In this document: one piece after another, positions 11,054-26,000 of the stretch
Layout of the letters: each line of letters begins with the position of its first letter
How positions within the stretch are numbered: the stretch's first letter is position 1
Assembly (NCBI GenBank): GCA_025267735.1
Contig: CM046299.1
Span: forward strand, 38,268,887 to 38,332,886
Reading direction: 5' to 3'
Length of the DNA: 64,000 bases
From: Mactra quadrangularis
Lineage: Eukaryota; Mollusca; Bivalvia; Venerida; Mactridae
Made by a program: the position numbers and the translations under genes
The notes under the pieces: model-generated
What the model was told of the DNA's origin: nothing
The model's database searches: none
The model's input: only the letters and a program-made list of their open reading frames with translations

Positions 11054-13384
11054 TATCACTTTCACTGTCCTGCATATTTCAGATTTGTTATACCGGTAAT
11101 AGTATTTTTGGGTTTGTTTTGTAGGAAATAAAGGAGACAAATATTGAAAAGTTATACCTGTCTTATCTCCCTCTAAAAGTAAATCATATTAAGGAGCATA
11201 TTTTGATATTTACTTGGCTGTTATACTTTTTGGGTGTAAAAACAATGGTATAATCTATATTGATGAATGGAATTTGTACATCTCTTTATGTTTCAACTAT
11301 ATTATGATGACAGATAACCTATATTCTTTTAACTTTGTTAAAATGTTTAGATCTGTAATAATCTTTGTAACTACATGTATAATGAAAATAAAAATAATTA
11401 CAATTTTTTATCCCTATTGCAATAGGGTCACGATCTTTAACGACTGTGCATTCTGAAGTAAATGTTACTTTAGAGTATTAAAGTATATTATTATTATTAT
11501 ATAAAAGTATTGATTCATGAAAAAATATAGTTATAGGAGCATGAGTCGGTTTTGTTTAAAAGATTTTAATCAGCGATAAAGTATAATGTTAACTTCTCTA
11601 AGCTAGGACTTTCACTATCATGTGAACGGTTTGACATCCATACCAATGATAAAATAAGGAGCGATTATGTCAGCAAAAGCGTTTATAAATAACTATTTTA
11701 GTTAGGATTGTCATTGATAGAAAGTTTTGTATCGATATATCGCAAAGCAAGTATCGGTGATATATCGATATATCGACTCAGACAAGGAGTGTAATAAAAA
11801 CTGCCAGAACTAATGTTGCACTGAGCTCATATGAAATACGTTTTTATCACTAGTGTTTGCTGTTGCCAGTGTCTACACTGTCGGTCCCTGGAATGGATTG
11901 CCCTTGTAGATTGTTATTAGCCGTGTACATAGCCGTCCAATATATAAGAAAATAAGCTTCTAAAGACAATTAAAAACTACATGTATCAGTAGATCTAAAT
12001 GGCTAGCTTAATCTAATTTTGTTTCACAATATTTTCTTATTGCTTTGTCATGTTTTCAACTAGATCTACATTTTGTAATAGTCATCTCATCAACTCATGA
12101 CCTAAGATTATAACCTACGTAGATCTATGTTTATTTAATCATTACATTATTTTTGAGACTTGTGAATGTAAGCACAAGATATTATCTTTGGACATTTCAT
12201 AGACATGATTTTCCGTTTATCGTAAGTAAAAATGTTTTTGAGCAAAATTCTGGGACTAACCAACAACACTTCTTCCCATTAAACGAAGGCGAACTTGTTC
12301 CGAAAATTCTGATAAACGTCAAAACGAAAAATAGTGTTACATCTTATCTCTATAAATGCAAAATTATGCATAAATTAATATTGTTTTATATGGAACGAAA
12401 TCGCTTCAACCATTTCTACATATTGTCATATATTTTCGACCCTTGCTAACATGCTAACTGGGTCACATGACACGTAGTTAATTCAGGAGAACAAAAATGA
12501 ATTAAAGTGTTAGTTTACAAAGATAACGGTGACTAAATGTAATAGGCGTAGTTGGAAGTTGTCAACCAGGACTAAACGTAGTTCAATCCCATGATTTAGA
12601 TGTAGAAACCATGAAATCCTCAACATAATGAAAAGATTGCTTCGGTCAACTATGCTGAGATAATTGTACTCCCACAGTACCTTCACATGCACGGATTTTC
12701 ACACAAATGTTTACGTATGGCACGAATTCGTAAATGTAATCGGATCTTTAGACCACTTTTACATATATACACATTTTTCTTTCGAGTCTTATGGATTGCC
12801 AACTTATAGTCAACAGCAATAATTGGAAAAAGACTTGTTAATATCCGTTAATAACCCGTCACAACTTATAAACACGTGTGATACAAGTCTGAAACCAAAT
12901 TGATCAAGAGATATGTACAGATTCATACGAGTAGATTACATGTTATGGGACCAGTTAACGATACTTTAAGGATTTATTTACGAAAATGAATTTCGTGGAC
13001 AATCGTAGGAAATATTTGACACGTCAAAACATTTGTCTACTCTTTCACGGATCCTCACGAGTGTCTACAAAAAGTTTGTGTATAAGAAGGTAGTATCTGC
13101 CTTAGAAAGCAAACAATTCAGCATATCAAAAGAAATTGCAACAGTCAATCATGATGATATGATTGGTCTACACGCACTAAATTGTAGTTCATCATAGATT
13201 TTTCTTAGTTGTAGGTAGTGCTATGAAGAAAATAATTTGAAAAAAGTACTGTTTACATACTTATACGGTTTTAACGTAAAAAAGCATCGATGGACCTCGT
13301 TAGATTCAGCGGTGCCTGCGTTTAACGCATCTGATAGTACATAAACTTTTACACGTAGTTAGACGTAGTGGAAGTGTTGTAAAT
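11054..13384. other. Intergenic DNA, nothing recognised
   Basis: No coding signal on either strand. A short ATATCGATATATCG-type palindromic stretch lies near 11733-11780. Confidence 0.45.
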
Positions 13385-13665
13385 CAGGGGCGGATCCAGA
13401 ATATTTTATATGGGGGTCTGGACTTTTTCTGAGGGGGAATTCAAACTTTTTCTTGAGGGGGGAGGGTCCAAACTTTGGAACCACAACCACATCATACACT
13501 TTTGCAGAATAATGCAATATATTGATAATAAACCTACATAACCATTAAATCTGTGCTAAGCACCGAGAAAATTTGCTTTATGCTACTTAAAAATTACTTA
13601 CAGTGAAGAAATACACATATGGACAGGTACATTTTGGAAATTCCAGGGGGGGGTCCGGACCAGTT
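13385..13665 (-). mobile_element. MITE with CAGGGGCGGATCCAG terminus, copy 1
   Basis: Starts CAGGGGCGGATCCAG and is the reverse complement of much of the 62505-62834 copy. It includes 'ggtccggacc', 'ttccaaaatgtacctgtcc' and 'ttgtggttcca'. The right end stops short of the second terminal repeat, so one end is lost. It lies about 330 bp upstream of the first receptor gene. The terminus resembles hAT-type ends, but the superfamily is not proven. Confidence 0.75.
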
Positions 13666-13993
13666 ATTTTATAGTTGTTAATGTTTTAAAACTTATGTGT
13701 ACCATACTTTAGCATGCACAAACTCCTATTTCTTTTTTTGCAATTCTTAACGTCATTAGATCCCCATCGAACTTAGTTGACAAAAGTGACACTTCGACAA
13801 ACAGCTTTAAACTTAAGAGTTATTTACAAAAATTGATAAAAGTGGATGTTACCACTGCTTAAGTGTTTATTAAGACAGTTATTAATATATGAATTATATT
13901 TCAATATATTAACAATATGCGGGTATGAGGAAGTTATATTTTAATGCTCGTTGATAGGATTGTAATGTATAATAGTACACATTCATGAGGACA

Positions 13994-14048
13994 ATGGATA
14001 TTTTTGTGTTACTATTTGTAACTTATTTTGACACAATTAAATGCACAG
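13994..14048 (+). CDS. Receptor A exon 1: signal peptide
   Basis: Encodes MDIFVLLFVTYFDTIKCT, a short hydrophobic leader, then donor GT at 14049. It ends in phase 1, like exon 1 of receptor B, and joins in frame to the Ig exon at 16424. It was too short to stand out as an open frame. Confidence 0.75.
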
Positions 14049-17000
14049 GTATGACTTTTCCGTTTTGTAAATTTATACATATAAAGTTCTTAATATAGTA
14101 CATGTTATATTGCAAAGGATGGTCGTATTATCCCAAGGCAAAAGGCCTTATTACCTTAGTTCTTCTTAAAAACGCGATTTAACAAATCGTAAATATTTGA
14201 ATATGTTATTATTAACAAATAAATAATAGTTGAGAAACAGATGGAATTCTTAAAAGCAAAATTTGTGAATAATGATCTGTTCAAATTTGACAATACTTCC
14301 TTCTATTGATAAATAACATTTTGTCTACAAGTTATTTGCTTGCTCATTAGTGTCCACTGCACAAATGGCCCATGTCGCTAAATAGCAATTACAGAGGTAT
14401 GTCAATAACTAAATATGTGTTCTAAAAACTGTGAGATATTGATATATATGAATGAGTGAGAAAAACGACCGAATAAACAATTGCCATGCCGGTTTTAGAC
14501 GCAATTATTTCACAAAAGACCTTGTATACTGTTTTAAAGAGGTAGTACTTACATATTTGCTAACAATGCGAATTGTTTTATTGTGTTTACGTTCTTGTTT
14601 TAGAAAGGCATTCAATATGTTATTTGAAAAAAAAACCCAATGGTTTGAAATTCATGGTAACTTTCTTAGTGTGTTGAAACTTTGGTATGCAAATCAAAAT
14701 TATTGTGTTAAGACGTCTCATGGAGTAACAGATTATGTCATGTATTAATTGGCAACAGATATTTCAAGTTAGTAAATCAAGCTCTACATTTTCATCTTGG
14801 TTTTTTTTCATGTTGCCTACTCTTTAGATGAAATTACTGTTCTGGTGTATTCATTTCAAATGTATCCCAGGTATATCATGTTTGATATTTTCAGATGATG
14901 TTGCAAATTGTGTAGATGCTGTTTTATATTTACAAGAACAATTAAATGTAATTAATATTTTAGTAGATAAATGCACATTTAAAAGAATGGGACTTAAAAT
15001 TTCACGATCGATGTCAGAAAAACGTAATCCTTAAGCCATCTTGCTAATGTACTTAAGGTCACAGCGTGAAAGGTAACAACATTAACAATTGTTTATCATT
15101 ACCTTATTTCTTTGCTTTAACATCATAATCAAACAATATATTAAATTCACAAAGGCTTTCATCTTCACAATGTTCCAATTTCAAATAGAAAATATCATAT
15201 GGTCCCATTCAAGGTGACTTTAGTAAACTAGGAAAATAAAGTATAACATTATGTTTTTGTTTTTTCATGAAATGAAAGTTAAGGAGCAGTAGCTGTGTTA
15301 ATCACTTATGTAAGTAAACTAGTACCTGGCAGACATCGACCAATATCCTAACAGGGACCATCTTTAATTTTGCTCCCCATTGGGTGTGATACCTCAAATT
15401 GTTGCAGTATTAACAAATTTCTGTAACCTTGTAAACTAACAGGTATAAAAAAATCTATGACTTTAAGATCAATGAAAACCAAGATCTCCATCGAGGAATA
15501 ATCAAAATAGCTTTTTTATGAAAAAATATTGATGCTGTCTCAATAATTTTCTTGAGCTATCATAAATCTAACAAAAAATATATAACCCATGGTAGTTCTC
15601 TGTTATAGTATCAATACTGATTTTTTCTCATTTACATCCTAACGAGTTCAAAATATAAAGTATAATTTTAGCATGATCTGCACAAAAAACCTAAACCAGA
15701 ATTTATAAATATTAATTCATATTTAATGAATCAGCAATGTAATAATTACATCAATTACCACCAAAAACGACACCAAGCATAACTTGGTATTAAAAATTTT
15801 CTGAAAACATAAAGAAGTAAAGTGGTATAAACGTCTCTCTATGAAATATTTAATGAATGGGAACGGAATTTGACTTTAGACAATCTCCGTTAACAGATAT
15901 CCTGTAGACCGCAGACGTATATGATTTCTTAGGCTCGCTTTAAGGGTCGCATCGAGATGACCTTTGTGTCGACCAATCTTTCCAATAGCTTTCATCTAGA
16001 CAAAATACTAAGTATGGCATATTGATTTCTTAATTTTATATTTTAAAACCGAGGTTAGCGAGCTGATTTGACGGTGATATTATTCATAGGCTGTAATTGG
16101 ATTGCTCTTGCGTGACGTAGGTCTACGATGCAAACAAGTTTCTAAACGTTATAATTGCGTCATGAACATTACTATGAAAAAATATTAGATTGAATTGGGT
16201 AATTCAGACAGTGAATCATCAAAGGAAACTTGTCACATTTTGCATTTGTAATGACATAAATATGCAAACTGCTCCCTTCATTTAGGTAGTCAAGCATGTA
16301 ATGTTCGATCAAGTAAAAATTAGTAATGAGTTTGGAGCAGCTAATTACCTAAGCATTTCGGCAATTTTACAAATTTATTACATTACAAAGTAGTTTATAT
16401 TATTGTATCTTTTACTTATTTAGTACTGACATTCAGTCCTCTTAAAACGAACTCAGATTGTCAGGACTGTATCATAGGCGAAGATAAGCAAGGAATCAAC
16501 ATTACTTGTGATGTTGATGATGATAGTATTGTTCCCATCGATGTGGTGATGACGATAAACGACGAAATACTTCAACAAATCAATGATGACTACGTGGTAT
16601 TTTTGACGTTGAATAGCTCCGAACATCATTTAGCTCAGCTGGAATGTATTGCTGTATATAATACAACTAATTTGACAGCACATGCTTCTATATATGTGAT
16701 CATAAGTAAGTGCACTATCTATACTATGTTATATCATATTTATTGTTTTGAACAATTAGTCATGTTATCATAAGAATGAATACTTTGAAACGGTATCTCA
16801 ATATTTCAGACTTCAGTACGTGTTTCCCCATAAACTGACGAGTCCATAATTAAAGCACAATAATATGCCATATCTACAATATTGATTTATTGTCGAATAG
16901 TTAGTTCGAATAGTCGAGGGCCTGCTCCCAGATCTGAAACATATGTTTTTTTTATCCGTCATTAGTTAGTGTTACGTCAAATGCACATTTGAGAGTCGAT

Positions 17001-20000
17001 CTATCAACTATCTGATTAAGTCGACCTATATTTAGATGGCTTATATCGCTGAATTGTTTCGGTGAAAAACTAGGTAAAGATGTACCCTTTTAAAGGGCAT
17101 TTTTAAACTAAACCTCGATACAAACATTTTCTTTGGCACAATTATTTCGTTATTTAAAGTATGGTAATTTTTTCAATGATCTGGTGCTAACTTGGAAGTC
17201 TGTTAAGACTCTAAAACTGAGTAATAAGCTCAGACAAAATTTTGCAAACTCTTTGCCGATATCTTGATTTATATCAAAGACACAACCGTAGTTTTAAATT
17301 ACAAAAATTTTCCCAATCAGTGTTGTAGGAAAATTAATATTTATCAATTTAATGCAGTAAAAACAGTATTAGTGAACTTTTCTACTTCATTGCCTATTGG
17401 TTGTGTGGAAAGGTTTCTTGTTGGACTGTATCTGTTCTTCGTATGGTTTCAGACTAATTTTTACATCATAATCCAATTGCTATGTTGATAATCCTCCGTA
17501 AATGGAGAAGTTGAAAGCAACGGCTTCTTACAGTCGTGTAATCGCCGATCGCGTTTATGAACACCAATTAGTCCAGCTAAAGCATTAGACAAAATTAATG
17601 ATTATGTTATATTGTTATTAAATTCTTATTTAAATTATTATTGAATCTTATTTAAAATGCTTCTTCAGTCGAACATAAAGCTCCTTCTGTAATTTTACCA
17701 AGTGAATTGATAGAAGGAAAATCGAACAATATTTCATGCTTAGTAGAAGGTCGGCGACCAGCCGCAAATAACATAACTATGTGGATTGATGATCATTTAG
17801 TCGAAACCACGGTCACCATACAAAAATCAACCATCATTGATACCCTGTACAATAGTTGGGTCACTGTTACTGAGATACAGCGAGCTTGGAATAAGAAAAA
17901 TGTAAAGTGCTGCGAGTACAACAAAGAATTTTTGACAGATAATTCCCCATGGTGCAGCAATGATATCGAAAATGTTATTAATTATATATGTAAGTATTGT
18001 TATGGCTTTCTGTGTCATTGTTTGTACTGTTATTTTCTTTATTAGAATGATATGCACTCAGGTGTTTTAATGTCCAGAAACCACTGCCCTTTATCAATGA
18101 AATATAAAACAATGTCGAATTTAACGAATTGACGATTGACGAGACCCAACCCTGAGCCCTTTTTATAAGGAGAAGAAAGCAACATAATTATAGTATGCAT
18201 ATAGGAAAAACCATGGAAGCATTGCTCAGACCGTACCAGGTTGTCATTATACGCATTTGCTATTGACGATAAAGTTAGTTTTTTACGGTCAACGTTTAAT
18301 TTAGGGTTTTATATCGGGTTTTAATTTCATCTAACTGTCTGACAAAGGAATTATGTCCGTCATTGTTCAGTAAAACGATCTTGCCCAACTCCTTAAAAAC
18401 AAGAATACTTTTGCACTCAGGCAAGCATCTAGAGCTATAATGGCTCTCTAACTTAGGATTTGTGATTTCTTTGTTCAGAGCCTTTTGCTGAAAATATCAA
18501 TAGAAGTAACTCATAACACGGCTGTTATCACTTTAATTATCTTACGATAATATTGAAAAAAAATGTTATACGTAAAATTGATTTTTTTTATAGTCTCACC
18601 GTCTAACGTAAAATTGATGTTAGATAAAGAACATAACATAACAGAAAATAGAACATTTATAATCATAATAGCTACTTGTGTAATAGAAGAGTCTAACCCA
18701 CTGTGTATTGCCACTTGGAATACATCGGATATAGAGATTTTGACAAGTGGTCAAGAGGAAATAATTCATAATGAGGAAACTATGTCTAAAACTTCTAAAT
18801 TTACGGCGTTTATGAACGTGTCAGCTGCTGACAATAAAAAAGTCATAACATGTTCTCCGAACTGCACGACCAAGTTTTCAATGCCAAGTAGCTCTGTGAT
18901 CATTAATTTGCTAGACTATGAAGGTAAGTAAGGTTTATTTTTGAGTCATTATATACGGTGCTGAAATTGTTAAATTTTGACAAACGTTTGCCTAAAATAA
19001 ACCTTTTTTAAACAGCAATTAATTGTAGTTTTCTGGATTATTAAAAACACGGGAAGATTTCAACCAACATTATATAAAATTGAAACAGTTTAAGGCTGCT
19101 ATACAATGTTTCTGTTTATACTGACTCATGACATTTTGGACATAATGTAATCGGAGGCATGAAACTATTTTAATGATGAAAAGGTTATTCAAAGATATTG
19201 CAAAAGACTTTCTCTCATAGTGATTTTACCTATTTACATTTTTACAAAGCGATCATAAGCGAATTAAAGTTCTAACAAAATTGCAACATAAATGTTTGTC
19301 TTAATACATATACACGTGTAGTCATAAGTCTGTCAATTGAAATGTATATGAAGATTTGTTTTGATATGTTGTTTAACTTCGAGTTATTGAGGGGTGTTGA
19401 ATTCCTATGCTTGACTTGTCCGACTCGTACTTGTATGTCTACGAACAAGTAATTAAATCAATGCCACTTGTCCGTGGGCAATTGATATTCAAGCTGTAAA
19501 TATACTAAATTACATAAATATCTAAATGCTTTAGTCAAATTCAAGAGTGAACTACACTGTATAATATTGTCAATGCATTTCATATTGTATAAATTATTAA
19601 TTACATTTCATAATTATATTTCAATATGTCTTGTTGAATATTTAAAGTCTTGACGAGCGCATTTTGACCCGGACAAGTATATTTTAAGATCTCATTTGTC
19701 CGTGGACAAGTGAAAAAAAACCTAGAAATTCCACCCCCTTGATATGTTTTTTTTTAACTTTATCAGACTAACCCGTTCAATCGAATGATGGTTTTGTAGC
19801 GCATAAAATATTTTAATTGCTAAAGCATCATTATATCTCATATTATTACAGAGATATTATTATTGAATGATACTATGGTACTTCTTATCTCTTTTACGGG
19901 TCAGAGATGTGGGGGTTTCATAAGGCAATTGACGTTAAACGTATGTATTCTTAAAACAGATTCTTGGTCTTAAATATTTCACAAATAATATGGCAGTTTA

Positions 20001-23000
20001 AAGTGAGTTAAGTAGACTCTTTATTATTTGATAAAAAAGTGACTGCTAAAATATTGGTTTGAATTACATAATAACGGTCATTCTTTGATGTATACAATAC
20101 AAGAGATAATACTGGTGCATATGTAAATAAATGTTTTTTAGATATCAAGAAGGAACTTTTATTTTCCTTTTATGGAATTAATTTAAGTTATCCAAATTTC
20201 AATAACGATTGCTACTTCTCAGAGTTTAAGATCAGTTTTTCAAAATAAGTTAATCTTATAAATTAAAAAATAAAATTATCGCAAACTTGTCAATTAGAAC
20301 CTTCATATATTTCTACCTATACTTGTGTTTTTCCCCTTCCTTCTAGTTGGTATGTTCAATCTTGTGTTTGTGCAAATATGGTATTGACAAAACCTATAAA
20401 GCATGATCTAATAAAAGTGTTGAAGTAGAATACAAATATGCCATACGGTGACAGATAAAAAGTCCATTTCTCTCAGGTTTCCCTATCTTTGTCCCATCTC
20501 TACACTGTACCTCGCTTTTACACATTTTCAATTCTCCTTTTTATTGATCACATTTTATAATTTTATACTTTTTTTTCGATTTGCTCATCTATCATTCTTA
20601 ATTATTTGAGATTTTGTTCTGCTTTGTTATGTACCGACTGTTTATTTATCAAAGTATTGCTATTTGTTTATCTAGTGTTTAATATAAATTGATGATTTGG
20701 TATTTTAGATGACGTATCAACTGTTGGAGATACAGATTTTACTACCAAAGAAACCAATACTGCCGAACCATCCAGTAATTATCAAATGTCTTTAACATAA
20801 TCCTATCCTCTCTCAAAAACCTTGGGCCATACTAACATTCTGTTCTTTGAAAATCTTTCACTGAGCACTATATACAGTTTTATTGCAACATTTATTTCAC
20901 ACGCTTAGGCACAACAACATCTACAAACTTAATACAGTTCCAAATCATGAGATTTATTATACTTCTATTGCATTCCCGTCGTTACTCAGTTGCTTTGCTA
21001 AAAACATATATGAATTATACAGCTTAATTTTGAATTCATATGACATGTTTTAAGGGTACCGACAAAAGGTAGCAGATAGAAACATCATATAATAAATGCG
21101 ACTTTTTATGTTGACTTATCTGCGTGCTTCGTGGTGCTTGTAATTTGTTTAATTGTATGTAGAAAGCATGTTTGTGTTATTATAAAGAGAAAACTTAAGC
21201 TAAATGAAAGCCTATGTTTGCATGTATAAATCTGTGAAATAGACTAAGTCATGTTGACCGAACTGGCCGCAAACTGTACATTGAGTATAAAGCTGTTATT
21301 GTTTGGGTTTAATTACATTGAATGTACATATATTTAACTGTCTTCAAACCGTGCCGGTCGCCTCTGTATCAAATTTTGACAGTTTGTTAAGCTATTATCT
21401 AATGTACACCAATAATATTTGATATTTTAGATGACACATCACCTAGTCAAAATGTAGACGTGTCTCTAACAGAAAAGAAAACTGGTAAGACATTTAGTTG
21501 TAATTTATAGCATTTTCATCAGAAAAACGAAGCCAACTATTGAAATAAAATTGCATCAAGTTTCAGAGCTTTGATTTAATAGGGAAGTCGTGTGTTTGTT
21601 TGTTTGTTTGTTTTGGTTTTACGGCGCACCAACACAGGAAGGTCATATCGCGCCGAAAGCAATTGATGATACTATTAATGCAACCGAACCATAATGGTTA
21701 AAAGTCTTATATTTTATGATGTATATTCATTTCTTTCAAAAAGTTAATTATCGCATATGATAGTATTGAAAAAAAAAAATCTCTGAGTGAGTTAATCTTA
21801 AAATGTTTGTCACGGATGTTTTTGAAAAGGGTTCGAATCCCACCCGTGGAGATTACACCCTTCTATAAAAAATTGACAATTATGTCGATTTACAGTAAGG
21901 CGCGCGAATAACTAGATTTTTTTTGCGTATTTCGTACGTATTTCGTAAGTATATGGCAAGTATAACGTGCGTACGAATCGCAGCGTATAAGCCGTACGTG
22001 CGTATAATTCGTATATCGCATCGTATCGTATCGTATCGTATCGTATGATCGTATTAATACATGGTATAAATCGTATGGTAAACATCGTATGAATGGTATA
22101 AGCGTCATCTTCGTATCGCATCGCACGTAAGACAAATATTAGCTCACGAAATATTGAATTATTATAATTCAACGGGTATTTTCCCGACATTAATTATTTA
22201 TTAATTGCCGGCGAGTGATTTTCACAATGAAATGGAAAATACGGACACCATAAAACTTGTCCATCATGAAAATCGCTTTTTGTCAGCAAAGAAGCAAGAT
22301 ATCATTCATCGGAAAGGAATGGCAATTTCTGATATAAGAATAAAGAAAATTGGCCTACATAGCATATAAGATGCTCGTACCAAGAAATAAAAAATATTTT
22401 GAAACGATACAGAAAACTGGCTCAGTCTCTCTCAAAAGATTGAAAAGTAAAGATAATTTATTTTCAGTTTCAACTGGTGTAATTTATATGTGGATCTACA
22501 TTTTTACATACATGTAGTGTCTTTAGTCTTACAGCATACATAGACTTACTATTCAATAGAAAATAAGTAAGCTACAGCTTTCGATGTACATGTACTATGA
22601 TATGTTTGTTTGTTGAATTTAACGCCATAGCAACACATCGTTTAGTTCATATAAAGGTGGTCAGTCAACCTACTCACTCCTACTGAAGTCTTAATCTCTG
22701 GATTAAGCTATTAACCAATTACTTAGTGCATGCTTTCGTCAGTGACTGACAACTGCCCTACATGATTACAAATCATTGGCAGGAGGGAGAATGGCTGTAG
22801 AAATAATTTCATGATCAAGCACCATGAAAGTATGCGCTGCCCAGAATCTAACCCACGATCAGTAGACTTGCATGCTACCAAATAAGCTAGCCGGGTGGCT
22901 ATGTACTATGATATAATTCAGGTAAAAAATAATAATATACGAGGGGTGATTGGAAAGTTCGAGGAATTTATTTATTAATGGTACATGGGATAACATAGGA

Positions 23001-26000
23001 AAAAATAAAATACACCATTCTGTACGTATACCAAAGACTGATATAAAGCCCAAATATTTTCTTGATACATTGAAAAATAAAGTTTTCACGAAATATTTTA
23101 CAACACTAGTATACGGTACTTGAAGCACGCCGACGTCATCATTGGGTTACTTAAACGTCGAAGTCAAGTTTCCTATTTACTGTCTGCACATAATCACCAC
23201 CTTATTACCATACACTTTCTATGGCTTTGTACCCACAGATTAAATGTAACCTTTAAGTGTTCCTCACTGAATGAATAAATAATTCTCTTGTGCAATACAG
23301 CACACTGTAAGCCATCAATCCTTATATAGTTGGTTCTCCACTCACGCTGCCTTTCCAACAGTTACTGTCAGTGTCAGTTGATCTGGTCTTTCTTCATCAA
23401 ATACCCATGTTCTACCTTCGCTGAACCTCTTTTGCCATGTGTAGACAATTGTTTTTTCACATGTTGGTAATGTATCAGCAGTTTAATATGTTTAAGCGTA
23501 TCTGCAGGTGACAAATTGAGTCAAACACAACAATTTATGACTGCACCCAACTCAAAATCATTTGTTGACGTCATTCGTTGTTTCGAAGCCACGACTCTAA
23601 AATCTTTGCTATGAAATAACCATTCAAAAGAATTTCATGAAACGTTCAGGAAATTATTTCCAGACGTCACGCTTGTGTAATTAATGTTGGCGCATAATTC
23701 GTACCAAAATTGAGTGCGTAATACCATGTTTAATGTTTAAAAAATAGGTGAAAAATAGCGTGCTTCAAGTGACCAAACAGTGGTTGCTATGGATACCATT
23801 TATTCTTTCTACATATTGATAATCTGTTCACCAATATGATTTTTAAAACTCAAATGAATTATTTTACACTTACTTGAGCTTTAATGTCATTTGACAAAGG
23901 AATAGATATTTTAGAAAGGAATTCCGCGAATTTATCAATCACCCCTCGTATCTGTCGTGTGCCTGTTATTAGCTAGCTTAGTTCATAAGTTGTTTGTGTA
24001 AATCTGAAAATGAATACAATAGGAAAAGGTTTGGTTTCCTAAAACACTGTCTTCTTCTGATATTATGTGATATCTTTTCGCTGGACTTGTCCGATAAGTA
24101 TTCATATAAAAATCTATGGCCCTTACTGAGATTCATACCCACATACAACCTCTTAAGTCATAAGCGGACAATCTACCATGTCGACACACCAACTAGTTTC
24201 ATGGCATGGAGTATAAGTGCTGTTATTTACCTCTGCTACACAAACCTCTCCTTAACAAAAATCTAGGAGCTAGACAATCTTAGTATGCGAGCACACAATC
24301 CCTTGTGGGTTATTAACTTGGTGAGCCAAATGTAACCCTATGAAAATCCCTGGTCAGAACTGAAATCTGAATCCTCAACTACTCGAATCCTCAGCGGACT
24401 CTCAACGGTGTTGCTATAAATCTAGCTTGCAAGGGAGTACAAATACATTAAGTAACCACTGCCAACAGATTTGTTCACTAGGATGAATTTGCCTCATAGG
24501 CAGATCTAGAGGGGGTCAGGCTAGGGGTTCGGACCCAACTGGAATTTCCAAAATGTATCTGTCCACATGTTTATTTCTTGACTGTAACTCATTTTAAACT
24601 AGCAAGAAGCACCCTTTCTTGGTTCTACTTGACATCTGTTGTTTATCATATAAGATGTATCTATAACACGTTCATATGAATTTAAGTAGGAATTGAAGAC
24701 TCAAGAAGAAGAAAATTATTTGTAAAATTCAATCTTTTAATGTTAAACAACAAAAATAATTGAAAATATAGTAGTTTAAATTTCTATATCAGCTACATAT
24801 GTATGATTCAAGCCAGAATATAATTATAGGGTATAATACTATAGTCGTTCTTATTGTATTATGTTGAATTCTTGTCTCAAACACTTTCTAATACAAATAC
24901 AGTGCCCACCAAAAGTTTGGAGAATAAGGAAATTTCTTTTTTACTCTAGTGATTGGTTATTTTAAAAATATTACTTTCAATAATCAAATCAAGGATTATA
25001 TATGATGAAATGAAGGCACATTTCATGAATGCATCACAATAATAGGTTCAGCATCTGATATTTCAAAACCTCCAAAATTATGATAAGTAATTTTGTAAAT
25101 CTTTTCTAAAAATACTTTTCAGCTACTTCAGTTGGATCTATATAAAACAAAAATTAAACAAAACTGATAAGAACTTAGCAACAAATAGTTAAATAAAATA
25201 TTTGAAAACCGCTATTCAGTAGGCCTTTAAAGTTATAATGTCTCCAAAATTTTGATAGGTACTCAACCCGAAGATAACTCAACCCAGTACAACTCAACTC
25301 ATAAGCCCGGACAACTCAACCCATATGTAAGGACAACTCAACCCATGGAAAACTTAACCCGTATGATATAGTATAGTATAATTATTAGTTATTCATTATA
25401 AATAGTCAGAATAAAATAAACATTTTATATTGATATAAAATTTATCGCTAATGAAAGATATCCAAATATGAAAATAACGATGACAATTTTAACCTAATGT
25501 TTGTAAATTAAATTGGAAATATGTCATTAAATAAGGAGCTCTCCAGTTTGTCATTCTTAGGGCAATTCTCCAATTCTCCACTCAGTCACTAAGTAAGTAA
25601 AAGCTGACTGCAAAAGAAACTGGGCAAATCTTGCTACATTTTTTTACTTTTCTTTATATACCTTTTTTTCAAATAAAAATTGTCAATGGGTTAAGATGAT
25701 TGCACTTTCGGGTCGAGTTGTCTAACTTCAGGGCAGGTTGTCCATGGGTTGAGTTTTCTACTGGTTGAGTTGAACCGGACCCGTACAGTGCATGTCACTT
25801 ATATAGCACAAATAGGTGTTAAAAAAGTTCATCTACTTGACGAACAATGTCTCCTAATTATCCATGGAATAAACATTGAGCTAAATATTAAGTCTTTAGA
25901 ATTGGTCCTAATCAGGTGTTGTAGTCTATCATCTAAATGTGCTCAGTCTGAGGAAATAGTTTTTGGAGCTACAACAACTGGAAATCTATCTGCTTTTATT

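Noticed and set aside
21890..22190. 81- and 92-codon Tyr/Arg/Thr-rich frames
   Set aside because: They are translations of the left subterminal array of the 5.86-kb element.
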